From an uncultured Rhodanobacteraceae bacterium (GTDB taxonomy: Bacteria; Pseudomonadota; Gammaproteobacteria; Xanthomonadales; Ahniellaceae), in NCBI GenBank assembly GCA_937873105.1, contig CALMWD010000442.1, forward strand, positions 1-15,015: a stretch of 15,015 bases of DNA, written 5' to 3'. Shown one piece after another: positions 1 to 7,172 of the stretch. The stretch's first letter is position 1. Every line of letters begins with the position of its first letter. The notes below the pieces were generated by a model. The model saw only the letters and a list, made by a program, of their open reading frames with translations. It was not told the DNA's origin and ran no database searches. Both the position numbers and the translations under genes were made by a program.

Positions 1-336
1 GTGCTGTGGATGACGGTCATGGTCGGCCTCGGCGCCGGCCTGCTGGCCTGGCCGGCGTGGCGGCCGATCGCGACCGAACACTGGCCGGCGATCGCCGTCG
101 TCGGCATCGCCGGCGCGCTGGCGCAGTACGCCGTGACGATCGCGTTCAAGCTCGGCGAAGCCTCGGCGATCGCGCCTTTCGAATACACCGCGCTGGCCTG
201 GGGCGTGCTGCTCGACTGGCTGCTCTGGCAGACCCTGCCGGACCGCTACGTCTTCGTCGGCGCCGGCATCATCGTCGCCAGCGGCATCTACCTGATCCGG
301 CACGAGCGCGTGCACGCCGAGGCGGAACATCCCTGA
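1..336 (+). CDS. EamA/DMT-family transporter, C-terminal part
   Basis: This is the last 111 codons of a membrane transporter of the drug/metabolite (EamA) superfamily; the 5' part lies outside the window. The peptide alternates hydrophobic helices (about residues 2-18, 29-49, 56-78 and 82-98) and ends in a short charged tail (RHERVHAEAEHP). The 'A-I-A-P-F-E-Y-T-A-L-A-W' stretch followed by '...FVGAGIIVASGIYLI' is typical of the end of the second EamA repeat (family knowledge). Full-length members have about 280-300 residues and ten helices, so roughly a third is present. The GTG at base 1 is simply the first codon in frame and should not be taken as the start. Substrate cannot be predicted. 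Confidence 0.82.
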   Translation: MLWMTVMVGLGAGLLAWPAWRPIATEHWPAIAVVGIAGALAQYAVTIAFKLGEASAIAPFEYTALAWGVLLDWLLWQTLPDRYVFVGAGIIVASGIYLIRHERVHAEAEHP

Positions 337-365
337 TCGGCGACGGCTCGCCCCGTCGTCGCCGG
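337..365 (+). terminator. GC-rich hairpin after the EamA gene
   Basis: GGCGACG (339-345) pairs with CGTCGCC (357-363), extendable by one C-G and one wobble pair, starting directly after the TGA at 334-336. There is no T-run, so this is a weak or Rho-assisted terminator candidate. Confidence 0.3.
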
Positions 366-384
366 GCGGGCCCGCGCCGCCCCC

Positions 385-390
385 TAAGAT
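385..390 (+). promoter_or_regulatory. Candidate -10 element (TAAGAT) before the M13 peptidase gene
   Basis: TAAGAT lies 28 bases before the peptidase start. The same hexamer precedes the next gene (2491-2496), in both cases preceded by CC. No recognisable -35 hexamer is found 16-18 bases upstream. The element sits in the 10-base loop of an inverted repeat (GCCGCC 376-381, GGCGGC 392-397). The call rests on recurrence and on the TAnnnT pattern. Confidence 0.35.
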
Positions 391-418
391 CGGCGGCTCC
401 GATTCGATGGAGTTCGCC

Positions 419-2443
419 ATGCTGGTCCGTTCCCTGCTCGCCACCGCCCTCGCCCTGGCCCTCGGCCCCGTGTTCGCGCAGTCGAACGCGGCCGGCATCG
501 ACCCGAAGAATTTCGATGCGAACACGTCCGCCTGCAGCGATTTCTACCAGCACGCCAACGGCACGTGGCTGAAGAACAACCCGGTGCCGGCGGCGTATTC
601 GAGCTGGGGCACGTTCAACGAACTGGACGACCGCAACAACGCCAAGCTGCGCGAGATCGCGCGCGAAGCGATGGAGGTGCGCACCGTCGCGGCCGGCTCG
701 CCGCAGGTGCTGGTCGGATCCTTCTACGCCGCCGCGCTCGACGAGGCGACGATCGACCGACTCGACGTCCAGCCCATCGCCGCCGACCTCCAGGCGATCG
801 AGCGCCTGCGCCAGCGCGAGGACGTCGCCGCACTGGTGCGCGACTGGCACGCGCGCGGCACGCCGGTGCTGTTCGGTCTCGGCGTGCGCCAGGACCTGAA
901 GGACAACACCCGCATCATCGCCTACGCGACCCAGGGCGGCCTCGGCCTGCCGAACCGCGACTACTACACGCGCACCGACGCCGACTCGGTCAAGCTGCGC
1001 GAGCAGTACCGCGCCCATGTCGCGCGCATGCTCGAACTCTCCGGCGTCAAGGCGAGGAAAGCGCGCAAGCAGGCCGATGCCGTGCTCGCCATCGAGACGC
1101 GCCTGGCCGAAGCGGCCCTGCCGCGCGAGGAACTGCGCGACCCGAACAAGAGCTACAACATCGTCACCCTGGACGCGGCCAATGCGGCGACGCCGGCCTT
1201 CGACTGGCGCGCCCTGTTCGCGGCCATCGGCGTGGCCGAGGCGAAGGACTTCTCGCTCTCGCACCCGAAGTTCTTCGCGGCCATGCAGAACGAACTGGCG
1301 CGCACCTCGATCAAGGACCTGCAGGCCTACCTGCGCTGGCACCTCGTCAACGGCGCCGCCGCCCACCTGTCCAAGCGCTTCGTCGACGCCGACTTCGCGT
1401 TCGGCGGCACCCTCCTGCGCGGCCAGAAGGCGTTGAAGCCGCGCGACGAGCGCACCATCGACCAGATGAACGCCCTGCTCGGCGACCCGCTCGGCCAGCT
1501 GTTCGTGGCCAAGCATTTCCCGCCGGAAGCCAAGGCGCGCATGATGGAAATGATCGGCCATCTGAAGACCGCGCTGCGCACGCGCCTGGAGCAGCTGCCG
1601 TGGATGGGCGAGGCGACGCGCGCCCAGGCCATCGAGAAATGGTCCACCTTCACGCCCAAGATCGGCTACACCGAAAAGTGGAAGGACTACAGCGGCGTGG
1701 CGCTGGCGCGCGACGCCCATTTCGCGAACGTGCGCATCCTGCAGGCGCATCTCGCCAAGCTCAATTTCGCCAAGATCGGCGCGCCGATCGACAGGCGCGA
1801 ATGGGGCATGCCGCCGCAGCAGGTCAACGCCTACTACAACGCGGTGTGGAACGAGATCGTGTTCCCGGCCGGCATCCTGCAGCCGCCGTTCTTCGACATG
1901 AACGCCGACGACGCGCTGAACTACGGCGCCATCGGCGGCGTGATCGGCCACGAACTGCTGCACGGCTTCGACGACTCGGGCTCGCGCTTCGACGCCCAGG
2001 GCCGCCTGAACATGTGGTGGACGCCCGAGGACCGCAAGGAATTCGACGCCCGCGCCGACAAGCTGGTCGCGCAGGCCGGCGAATTCGAGGCCCTGCCCGG
2101 TCTCAAGCTCAATGGACGCGTCTCGCTCGGCGAGAACATCGGCGACCTCGGCGGATTGACGATGGCCCATGGTGCGCTCGAGCTCGCGCTCAAGAACAAG
2201 CCGCGGACGAAGATCGACGGCCTCACCCCGGAACAGCGCTTCTTCCACGGCTGGGCCCAGATCTGGCGCCGCAACTACACGGACGAAGCGCTGAAGATCC
2301 AGGTCAACGTCGGCCCGCATTCGCCCGGCAAGTTCCGCGTCAACGGTCCCTACGCCAACCTCGACGCCTTCGCCGAAGCCTTCGGCTGCAAGCAAGGCGA
2401 CGCCATGGTGCGCCCGGACGCGACCAAGGTGCAGATCTGGTGA
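419..2443 (+). CDS. M13 family zinc metallopeptidase (PepO/neprilysin-like), exported
   Basis: Secreted or periplasmic metallopeptidase of family M13, expected to cleave oligopeptides. The zinc site is visible: HELLH at residues 511-515 inside HELLHGFDDSGSRFD, and the third ligand Glu572 in ENIGD-LGG. The substrate-binding motif VNAYYN is at 469-474, followed by NEIVFPAGILQPPFF, and the protein ends in ...VQIW as this family usually does. The 674-residue length is normal. A Sec signal peptide is clear (MLVRSLLATALALALGPVFA, cleavage before QS). I chose the ATG at 419 over the in-frame ATG at 407 because GGAG (409-412) then sits six bases upstream and the protein starts with the signal peptide. 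One deviation: M13 members commonly have HE(L/I/V)THGFDD, and here the Thr is Leu. It is probably transcribed alone, since hairpins follow its stop. Confidence 0.93.
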   Translation: MLVRSLLATALALALGPVFAQSNAAGIDPKNFDANTSACSDFYQHANGTWLKNNPVPAAYSSWGTFNELDDRNNAKLREIAREAMEVRTVAAGSPQVLVGSFYAAALDEATIDRLDVQPIAADLQAIERLRQREDVAALVRDWHARGTPVLFGLGVRQDLKDNTRIIAYATQGGLGLPNRDYYTRTDADSVKLREQYRAHVARMLELSGVKARKARKQADAVLAIETRLAEAALPREELRDPNKSYNIVTLDAANAATPAFDWRALFAAIGVAEAKDFSLSHPKFFAAMQNELARTSIKDLQAYLRWHLVNGAAAHLSKRFVDADFAFGGTLLRGQKALKPRDERTIDQMNALLGDPLGQLFVAKHFPPEAKARMMEMIGHLKTALRTRLEQLPWMGEATRAQAIEKWSTFTPKIGYTEKWKDYSGVALARDAHFANVRILQAHLAKLNFAKIGAPIDRREWGMPPQQVNAYYNAVWNEIVFPAGILQPPFFDMNADDALNYGAIGGVIGHELLHGFDDSGSRFDAQGRLNMWWTPEDRKEFDARADKLVAQAGEFEALPGLKLNGRVSLGENIGDLGGLTMAHGALELALKNKPRTKIDGLTPEQRFFHGWAQIWRRNYTDEALKIQVNVGPHSPGKFRVNGPYANLDAFAEAFGCKQGDAMVRPDATKVQIW

Positions 2444-2480
2444 AGATCGCCTTCACATCCTCCGCCTCGCGGCGGAGGGT
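2441..2480 (+). terminator. Two consecutive hairpins after the M13 peptidase gene
   Basis: The first, TGAAG/CTTCA (2441-2455), includes the stop codon. The second is a stronger 8-bp stem, CCTCCGCC (2459-2466), TCGC loop, GGCGGAGG (2471-2478). No T-run follows, so termination is plausible but unproven. Confidence 0.35.
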
Positions 2481-2490
2481 GGAAGTCGCC

Positions 2491-2518
2491 TAAGATCCGG
2501 TTCTCATTCGACCAGGAG
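2491..2518 (+). promoter_or_regulatory. Candidate -10 (TAAGAT) and ribosome binding site for yccA-like gene
   Basis: CCTAAGATC at 2489-2497 repeats the sequence in front of the M13 gene. GGAG at 2515-2518 lies seven bases before the ATG at 2526. No good -35 box is seen, so the promoter call is tentative; the ribosome binding site is solid. Confidence 0.4.
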
Positions 2519-2525
2519 TTCCGCC

Positions 2526-3197
2526 ATGACCGATCCCCGCGCCATTCCGCAGTCCGTCGGCCTTGAACTGTCGATCAACAAGACCCTGCGTTCGGCCTTC
2601 ATCCTGCTCGCCATCGTGCTCGCCTGCGCGGCCGGCGGGACCTTCCTCGGCCTCGGCATCGAGCTGCCGCGCTTCAAGATGATGTGGCTGGTGTTCATGG
2701 CGGTGTTCATCGGCGGGCCGTTCCTGATCCGCTCGATCCGCAACCTGCAGACGGCGATCCTCGTGACCTGCGTCTGGGCCGGCCTGGTCGGCCTGATGAT
2801 GAGCCCGATGATCGGCCGCTTCCTGAGCTTCGCGGGCGGACCGGCCATCCTGTTCAACGCGCTCGCGACCACCGCGGTCGCCTTCGTCGCGCTGTCGGGC
2901 TACGCCATCGTCTCGCGCCGCGACTTCAGCTTCATGGGCGGTTTCCTGTTCGTCGGCTTCATCGTCGCGCTGGTGGCCATCGTCGCGAACATCTTCCTGC
3001 AGATCCCGGTGCTGTCGCTGGCGATCTCGGGCGCGGTGGTGCTGCTCTGCGCCGGCTCGATGCTCTACAACGTCAGCCGCCTGGTGCACGACGGCGCCGC
3101 CGACGCGCTGATGATCGTGGTCGAACTGTTCGCCGACATCGCGGTGATGTTCTCGCACCTGCTGAACCTGTTCGGGTTCATGGGCAGCGACGACTGA
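2526..3197 (+). CDS. yccA: Bax inhibitor-1/YccA family inner-membrane protein
   Basis: A 223-residue polytopic membrane protein of the BI-1 (UPF0005) family, closest by eye to E. coli YccA, which binds the FtsH protease and modulates its degradation of membrane proteins (established for E. coli). About seven hydrophobic helices fill residues 25-218 after a short N-terminal cytoplasmic segment. Shared stretches with YccA include 'LSGYAIVSRRDFSFMGG', 'ANIFLQIPVLSLAIS' and the end 'LLNLFGF'. Length matches the family (about 220). The start is supported by GGAG seven bases upstream. The gene follows the M13 peptidase by 82 bases with its own -10-like element, so it may be separately transcribed. 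Function in this organism is inferred. Confidence 0.9.
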   Translation: MTDPRAIPQSVGLELSINKTLRSAFILLAIVLACAAGGTFLGLGIELPRFKMMWLVFMAVFIGGPFLIRSIRNLQTAILVTCVWAGLVGLMMSPMIGRFLSFAGGPAILFNALATTAVAFVALSGYAIVSRRDFSFMGGFLFVGFIVALVAIVANIFLQIPVLSLAISGAVVLLCAGSMLYNVSRLVHDGAADALMIVVELFADIAVMFSHLLNLFGFMGSDD

Positions 3198-3204
3198 ATG
3201 GAGA

Positions 3205-3286
3205 TCGCGGGGCGGAGCCCGCTCCCACAAAAGCCGCAATCCACTGGATGGTGAGTGCTTCTGTGGGAGCGGGCTCCGCCCCGCGA
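3205..3286. repeat. REP-like palindromic pair between converging genes
   Basis: A 25-base arm (3205-3229) is repeated in perfect inverted orientation at 3262-3286. After one mismatch the pairing extends inward four more bases (to 3234 and 3257), leaving a 22-base loop. Each arm carries its own smaller dyad (GGAGC-GG-GCTCC). The sequence type (TGTGGGAGCGGG at one end, CCCCGCGA at the other) resembles the intergenic repeats scattered through Xanthomonadales and Pseudomonas genomes (recollection, not searched). It lies between yccA, ending at 3197, and the glxA-like gene, ending at 3294, and so may also act as a bidirectional terminator. No second copy was seen in the window. Confidence 0.85.
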
Positions 3287-3293
3287 CAAACAC

Positions 3294-4301
3294 TCAATGC
3301 GCGCGCAGGGTGAAGCGCTCGCGGTAGTCCGCCGGCGTGAGATGGGTTTCGCGCTTGAACAGCTTGCGGAAGCTGGCGGTGTCGGAATAGCCGCAGCGCT
3401 CGACGATCTCGTCGAAGCTGAGCCGGCTGGTTTCCAGCAGGGCCTTGGCGCGTTCGACGCGCAGGCGCTGCAGGTGCGCGAGCGGTCCCTCGCCGAACTG
3501 GGTCTGGCAATGCCGCAGCAGGGTGCGCTCGCTGGTGCCGACATGGGCGGCGATCTCGGCCACGGTCAGGGACCGATGCATCTCGTGCGACAGGAACTTC
3601 TCGATCTTCTCGGTCAGCGTCGAGCGCGGTTTTTCGATCAGGGCCGCCGACACGTAGGGCGCCTGGCTCTGCCGCTCCGGATCCACGAGCAGCAGCTTCG
3701 CGGGCTGCTGGGCGAGCGCCGCGTCGGTGACGCGGGCGATCTGGCGCAGCACGAAGTCGAGCACCGCCGACGCGCCGCCGGCGGTCGCGACCTCGCCGGA
3801 TTCCACCACCAGCTCGTCGGCCTGCAGGTCGACCAGCGGAAAGGCCTGGCGGAAGGCCGCGGCCAGCCACCAGCTCGTGGTCGCGGGGCGCCCGTCGAGC
3901 AGGCCGCTCATGGCCAGCAGGAAGGTGCCGGTGCAACTCGCGGCGACGCGCACGCCGCGCAGGTGCATGGCGCGGATCAGTTCGATTTCGGCGGTCAGCG
4001 CCGCCGTGGTCTGCAGCAGTTCGCCGGCGCTGCCGTGCATCACGCCCGGGATCAGCAACACGTCCGGGTCGCGGTCGGTCGCGACGATGCCGGACAGGGT
4101 CATGCCGCTCGAGGTCATCACCGAACCCGCACCGCGGGCGTGGACCAGTTCGGTGCGGAAAGCCGGGGCCGCCGCGCCGAAGCGCAGCTGCGCGAGCTTG
4201 TCGGCCACGCGCAGGGCGTCGCTCGGTGCGGCGATGCTCGACATCATCACCCCGTCGAAGACGAGGATGCCGAGCCGGAGCGCGGTCGGGCGCTCAGCCA
4301 T
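3294..4301 (-). CDS. GlxA-type transcriptional regulator (DJ-1/PfpI domain + AraC HTH)
   Basis: A 335-residue two-domain regulator. Residues about 8-180 form a DJ-1/PfpI (class I glutamine amidotransferase-like) domain; its nucleophile-elbow cysteine is visible as Cys123 in AASCTGTFLLAMSGLLDGRPAT. The C-terminal AraC/XylS domain has two helix-turn-helix units (about 245-266, LTVAEIAAHVGTSERTLLRH, and 294-316, LSFDEIVERCGYSDTASFRK), ending in LTPADYRERF. Relatives such as GlxA, ArgR and CdhR of Pseudomonas sense nitrogenous metabolites; the ligand here is unknown. The ATG at 4301 overlaps the upstream gene's stop by eight bases (ATGGCTGA), suggesting translational coupling. A GTG at 4316 would add five residues but has no better ribosome binding site. 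Confidence 0.88.
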   Translation of the reverse strand: MAERPTALRLGILVFDGVMMSSIAAPSDALRVADKLAQLRFGAAAPAFRTELVHARGAGSVMTSSGMTLSGIVATDRDPDVLLIPGVMHGSAGELLQTTAALTAEIELIRAMHLRGVRVAASCTGTFLLAMSGLLDGRPATTSWWLAAAFRQAFPLVDLQADELVVESGEVATAGGASAVLDFVLRQIARVTDAALAQQPAKLLLVDPERQSQAPYVSAALIEKPRSTLTEKIEKFLSHEMHRSLTVAEIAAHVGTSERTLLRHCQTQFGEGPLAHLQRLRVERAKALLETSRLSFDEIVERCGYSDTASFRKLFKRETHLTPADYRERFTLRAH

Positions 4302-4713
4302 CGACGCGCACCGCACCGTGGTCGCGGGCCAGGGTCCGGATCAGCTTGGCCGGCAGGTGCAGGCCGCCGCTGGCCGGCGAGTCGCAGGCCAGCAACGGGA
4401 TGCGTTCCGGATGGCCGGGCGGCAGCGGTGTCACCGACGGCGCGACCAGTTCGACCTGGCCGACCGCATCGGTCGTGACCAGCCACAGGCCGGGCGCGAC
4501 CGGGGCATCGTCGCGGCAGCGCGCATCCTGGCGCATCAGCGCGCCGGCGGCGGCCGGATGCAGCAGCCAGCTGCCCTGGGACTGGCTGTAGACCGCGGTG
4601 TACTGGGTCTCGGCAATGAAGGTCGGCTCATCCGCCGGCACCGTCGCGGCGACCTGCAGCGCCGCAGCCAAGGCCGCCAGACCGAATGCACGAACGACGG
4701 AAGAAACTCGCAT
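4294..4713 (-). CDS. Exported protein of unknown function, coupled to the GlxA-type regulator
   Basis: A 139-residue protein that I do not recognise. It begins with a likely Sec signal peptide (MRVSSVVRAFGLAALAAALQVAATVPA, cleavage near residue 27). The mature part is hydrophilic, with two cysteines (in ARCRDD and LLACDS) that could form one disulphide in the periplasm, and proline/glycine-rich turns (PLPPGHPERIPLLA). GGAG (4723-4720) lies six bases before the ATG, which supports the start. The 3' end overlaps the start of the GlxA-type regulator by eight bases, so the two are very probably co-expressed. Translation is open and signal-peptide-led, which argues for a real gene; no function is proposed. 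Confidence 0.7.
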   Translation of the reverse strand: MRVSSVVRAFGLAALAAALQVAATVPADEPTFIAETQYTAVYSQSQGSWLLHPAAAGALMRQDARCRDDAPVAPGLWLVTTDAVGQVELVAPSVTPLPPGHPERIPLLACDSPASGGLHLPAKLIRTLARDHGAVRVDG

Positions 4714-4784
4714 GACACGCTCCGAAAGGCGGACGGGATGTCCGCATGCCGACAGCTTGCCGCCCCGGACCAGACCGGAAGAGT

Positions 4785-4817
4785 GGCGGAAACGACTTTA
4801 TGCGAGTCATTTCCGCC
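4785..4817 (-). terminator. Terminator hairpin after the phoD-like gene
   Basis: GGCGGAAACGACT (4785-4797) pairs with AGTCATTTCCGCC (4805-4817) over 13 positions, with one G-U type pair and a 7-base loop. It starts 19 bases past the phoD-like stop, read leftward. The leftward side is followed by ACTCTTCC, the rightward side by TTT, so the U-tract is poor, but this is the strongest stem in the spacer. Confidence 0.55.
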
Positions 4818-4835
4818 TTTGCGATCCGTCGGAAG

Positions 4836-7040
4836 TCACCCTTGCTGGTAGTCGCCGGTCACGAACACGCCATCGAAACTGAAGCGGATCTCGCGTTGCG
4901 GACTCGGCGCCGACCCCGGCGGCGGGTTCAGGACGACCTGCGGGTCGTACTGGCGGATGTTGGCCTTGAACAGCTCGGGATCGGTTTCCAGCAGCGTATG
5001 TCCGGGTCGCGTGGTCTGAACGTATTCGAGTTCGGCGCCCTGCTCGATCAACTGGTCGAGCATCGGCAGCAGGGAGGCGGCGAGCGGCGCCAGCAGCGGA
5101 TCGTTCGCGGCCGTGTTCGCGAGCAGGGTGCGGAAGCTCGCCGAGGACACCGCCGGCGTCGTGATCTCGAACGCGCTGCCGCCGGAATGATGCGGTCCGG
5201 GCGGCAACGACGAACTGCCGACCAGGGTCGCATGGATGTCGCCGGACAGGATCACGACGCCATCCGTCAGCTGTGCCAGCGTCGTCCAGCGTCCTTGCGG
5301 GAAACCGTCCCACTGGTCGACGTTGAGCAGGAAGCGCTGGTTGAACGGCGCCGGCACGCCCAGGGCCGGATTCGTCAGATCCAGCACCAGCGGGCGCATC
5401 GAGACCGAACTCGCCACCACTTTCCATTTCGCCGTCGAGGCCGCCATCTGCGCCGACAACCAGCCCAGCTGCGCGTCGCCGAAGGCATTCTGGGTCTGCA
5501 GGCCGCGCGTGCGCTGGACCCAGTCGGCGTAGATCTGGAAGGTCTTCTCGACGACGAAGTAGCGCGAACCGACCGACCCGAACAGCGAGGTCTTGCCGAG
5601 CGTGTACCAGGCGATGCCGGTGTCGAGCGTCGCGATCAGCGCGTCCGGGATCAGCGGCACGCGCTGCGCCGGCGGCACCGCGGCGTTGTACTGCTGCAGC
5701 AGCGAGTTCAGGATCGTGGTCGCGACCGGGCCGCGCGCCGCATTCTGGGCGCGCAAGGCCGCCTGGCCGAGATCGATGCCTTCGTTGACGTAGGCCTGGG
5801 TCAGAGTCGCCTGCAGCACCTGCTTGTAGACCGCGTACTGCGGCTGGTCGATATCGAGGTAGGGCGAGAACTGCGCGCGCACCGCTTCGTACGGGATGTG
5901 CTGCGGGGCGAAGTACTGCGTCAGCGCGGCGCGATCCATCACCACGCCGCCCGGGAAGGCGTCCTCGGGGATCAGGTGGTCCGGGCGGTAGGAGCGGTAG
6001 TCGGTCAGGAACAGTTCGAGGTCGCGGCCGAAACGCAGCTTGCGATACAGGGTGGTACGCGGATAGAGGTTGGCGCGGTCCACGCCGAGCGCGCCCTGGG
6101 CGCCGCCGAGGTCGGTGTCGACCGGCATGAACTCGAAGTAGGCCTGCTCAGCATTGCGGCGGCGTTCCTCGTCGAGTTCCTCGAACAGGCCGTCGCGATA
6201 GGTGCCCATCGCCTTCCACGAGTCGTCGGAGAACTCGTGGTCGTCCCAGATCGCCACCACCGGGAAGCGCTGATAGAGCTGCTTCATCAGGCTGTCGTTG
6301 CGGTACGTGCGATGCAGCTGGCGGTAGTTGTCGAGGCTCTTCGCGGCCTGGTAGGTCGAACCGGCCGAGCCCAGCGTGATCGCGCCGTTGCGGTCGTCGA
6401 AGCTGATGCCGCGGGCCGCCGCGCCGCCCTGGAAGCTCGGGTCGCCGGTGGTTTCGTAGATCGAGTCGCCGAGATGCAGCACGAAGTCGAGGTCTTCGTT
6501 CAACAACGGCATCAGGGTCGTGAAATAGCGGCCGATGTAGTCGTTGCAGCTGATCGAGGCGAACTTCACCGGGGTCGCGTCGGTGGCGGCGCGCGCCGTC
6601 CTGGTGCGACCGGTGGCGGAGGCGAGGAAGTCGCCGTTGCGCGACAGCAGGAAGCGGTAGAAGTAGCGCGTGCCCGCGGTCAGGCCGGTGACGCGCACCT
6701 TGAGGCAACCATCGGCGGCGGCGCGCGCGGCGAAATCATGATTGACGAGCAGCTGCGAGAAGTTCTCGGTCGTCGACACCTGCAGGCGCAGGGTCGCATC
6801 GGCCTGCTGGCCGCTCTCGAAGAAGCGGGTCCACAGGACCACCGCGTCCGGCCGCGGATCGCCCGAGGCCACGCCCTGCGGGAACAGGGCCTCGCTCGGC
6901 ACCACGGCGCCGTTGCCTTGCGTCGGGCCCGGATCGGGGCTGTTGGAATCGCTGTCGCAGCCGCTGAGGCCGAGTGCGCTGGCGCTGGCCGCGACGGTCA
7001 GGATGCGCAGGATCTCGCGGCGGGTGGTCTTCGTCGTCAT
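4836..7040 (-). CDS. PhoD-like alkaline phosphatase/phosphodiesterase, Tat-exported probable lipoprotein
   Basis: A 734-residue metallophosphoesterase of the PhoD family, which releases phosphate from phosphomono- or diesters outside the cytoplasm. The N-terminus has a twin-arginine motif (TTRREIL, residues 5-11) and a lipobox-like LSGC with Cys28, followed by a Ser/Asp/Pro linker. A PhoD N-terminal beta domain spans about 50-150 (FPQGVASGDPRPDAVVLWTR is diagnostic). The catalytic domain shows SCNDY (164-168), HLGDSIYE (189-196), WDDHEFSDDSW (265-275), TDYRSYR (346-352), SGDIH (599-603) and TTRPGH (676-681). PhoD relatives commonly have GDYIYE and an NN pair after WDDHE; here they are GDS and SDD. 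At 734 residues it is longer than the usual 520-590; the excess lies largely between 352 and 599. GGGGAG six bases before the ATG at 7040 fixes the start; longer in-frame extensions upstream lack coding character. Confidence 0.92.
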   Translation of the reverse strand: MTTKTTRREILRILTVAASASALGLSGCDSDSNSPDPGPTQGNGAVVPSEALFPQGVASGDPRPDAVVLWTRFFESGQQADATLRLQVSTTENFSQLLVNHDFAARAAADGCLKVRVTGLTAGTRYFYRFLLSRNGDFLASATGRTRTARAATDATPVKFASISCNDYIGRYFTTLMPLLNEDLDFVLHLGDSIYETTGDPSFQGGAAARGISFDDRNGAITLGSAGSTYQAAKSLDNYRQLHRTYRNDSLMKQLYQRFPVVAIWDDHEFSDDSWKAMGTYRDGLFEELDEERRRNAEQAYFEFMPVDTDLGGAQGALGVDRANLYPRTTLYRKLRFGRDLELFLTDYRSYRPDHLIPEDAFPGGVVMDRAALTQYFAPQHIPYEAVRAQFSPYLDIDQPQYAVYKQVLQATLTQAYVNEGIDLGQAALRAQNAARGPVATTILNSLLQQYNAAVPPAQRVPLIPDALIATLDTGIAWYTLGKTSLFGSVGSRYFVVEKTFQIYADWVQRTRGLQTQNAFGDAQLGWLSAQMAASTAKWKVVASSVSMRPLVLDLTNPALGVPAPFNQRFLLNVDQWDGFPQGRWTTLAQLTDGVVILSGDIHATLVGSSSLPPGPHHSGGSAFEITTPAVSSASFRTLLANTAANDPLLAPLAASLLPMLDQLIEQGAELEYVQTTRPGHTLLETDPELFKANIRQYDPQVVLNPPPGSAPSPQREIRFSFDGVFVTGDYQQG

Positions 7041-7088
7041 CGGGTTCTCCCCAGGTCCGTTGGTGGTGGCGGACGAACCGCCGGGCTT

Positions 7089-7129
7089 GCGTCGGGATTC
7101 TGCACGCCCCATGTTGCAGATCCCGACGC
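7089..7129. promoter_or_regulatory. 15-bp imperfect dyad in the divergent phoD/NRDE spacer
   Basis: GCGTCGGGATTCTGCA (7089-7104) is the reverse complement of TGCAGATCCCGACGC (7115-7129) except for one extra T. The loop is 10 bases. It lies 49 bases before the phoD-like start and 44 before the NRDE start, a position that fits an operator controlling both, or an RNA hairpin in one leader. No known regulator site is recognised. Confidence 0.55.
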
Positions 7130-7133
7130 GGCT

Positions 7134-7139
7134 TATAGA
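7134..7139 (+). promoter_or_regulatory. Candidate -10 (TATAGA) before the NRDE gene
   Basis: TATAGA occurs in an otherwise very GC-rich spacer, 33 bases before the ATG at 7173. A TTGCAG at 7114-7119 is only 14 bases upstream, too close for a standard -35, and overlaps the dyad. Tentative. Confidence 0.3.
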
Positions 7140-7172
7140 CGCATTCCCGGATTTTGTCCCGCTGCAGCGCCC

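Noticed and set aside
269..2395. A 708-codon open frame on the minus strand opposite the M13 peptidase gene
   Set aside because: It is the antisense shadow of a GC-rich gene with full M13 motifs on the plus strand; its composition (Arg/Gly/Val/Ala-rich without domains) and lack of a ribosome binding site argue against it.
2490..3293. Minus-strand 267-codon frame opposite yccA
   Set aside because: It crosses the REP-like repeat and reads as Asp/His/Gln/Arg-rich shadow sequence; yccA has family-level similarity on the plus strand.
4746..7172. A long plus-strand open frame running opposite phoD into the NRDE gene
   Set aside because: Only the part from 7173 is real (Cys2 and NRDE motif). The upstream part is antisense to phoD and gives low-complexity Arg/Gly/Val-rich peptide.
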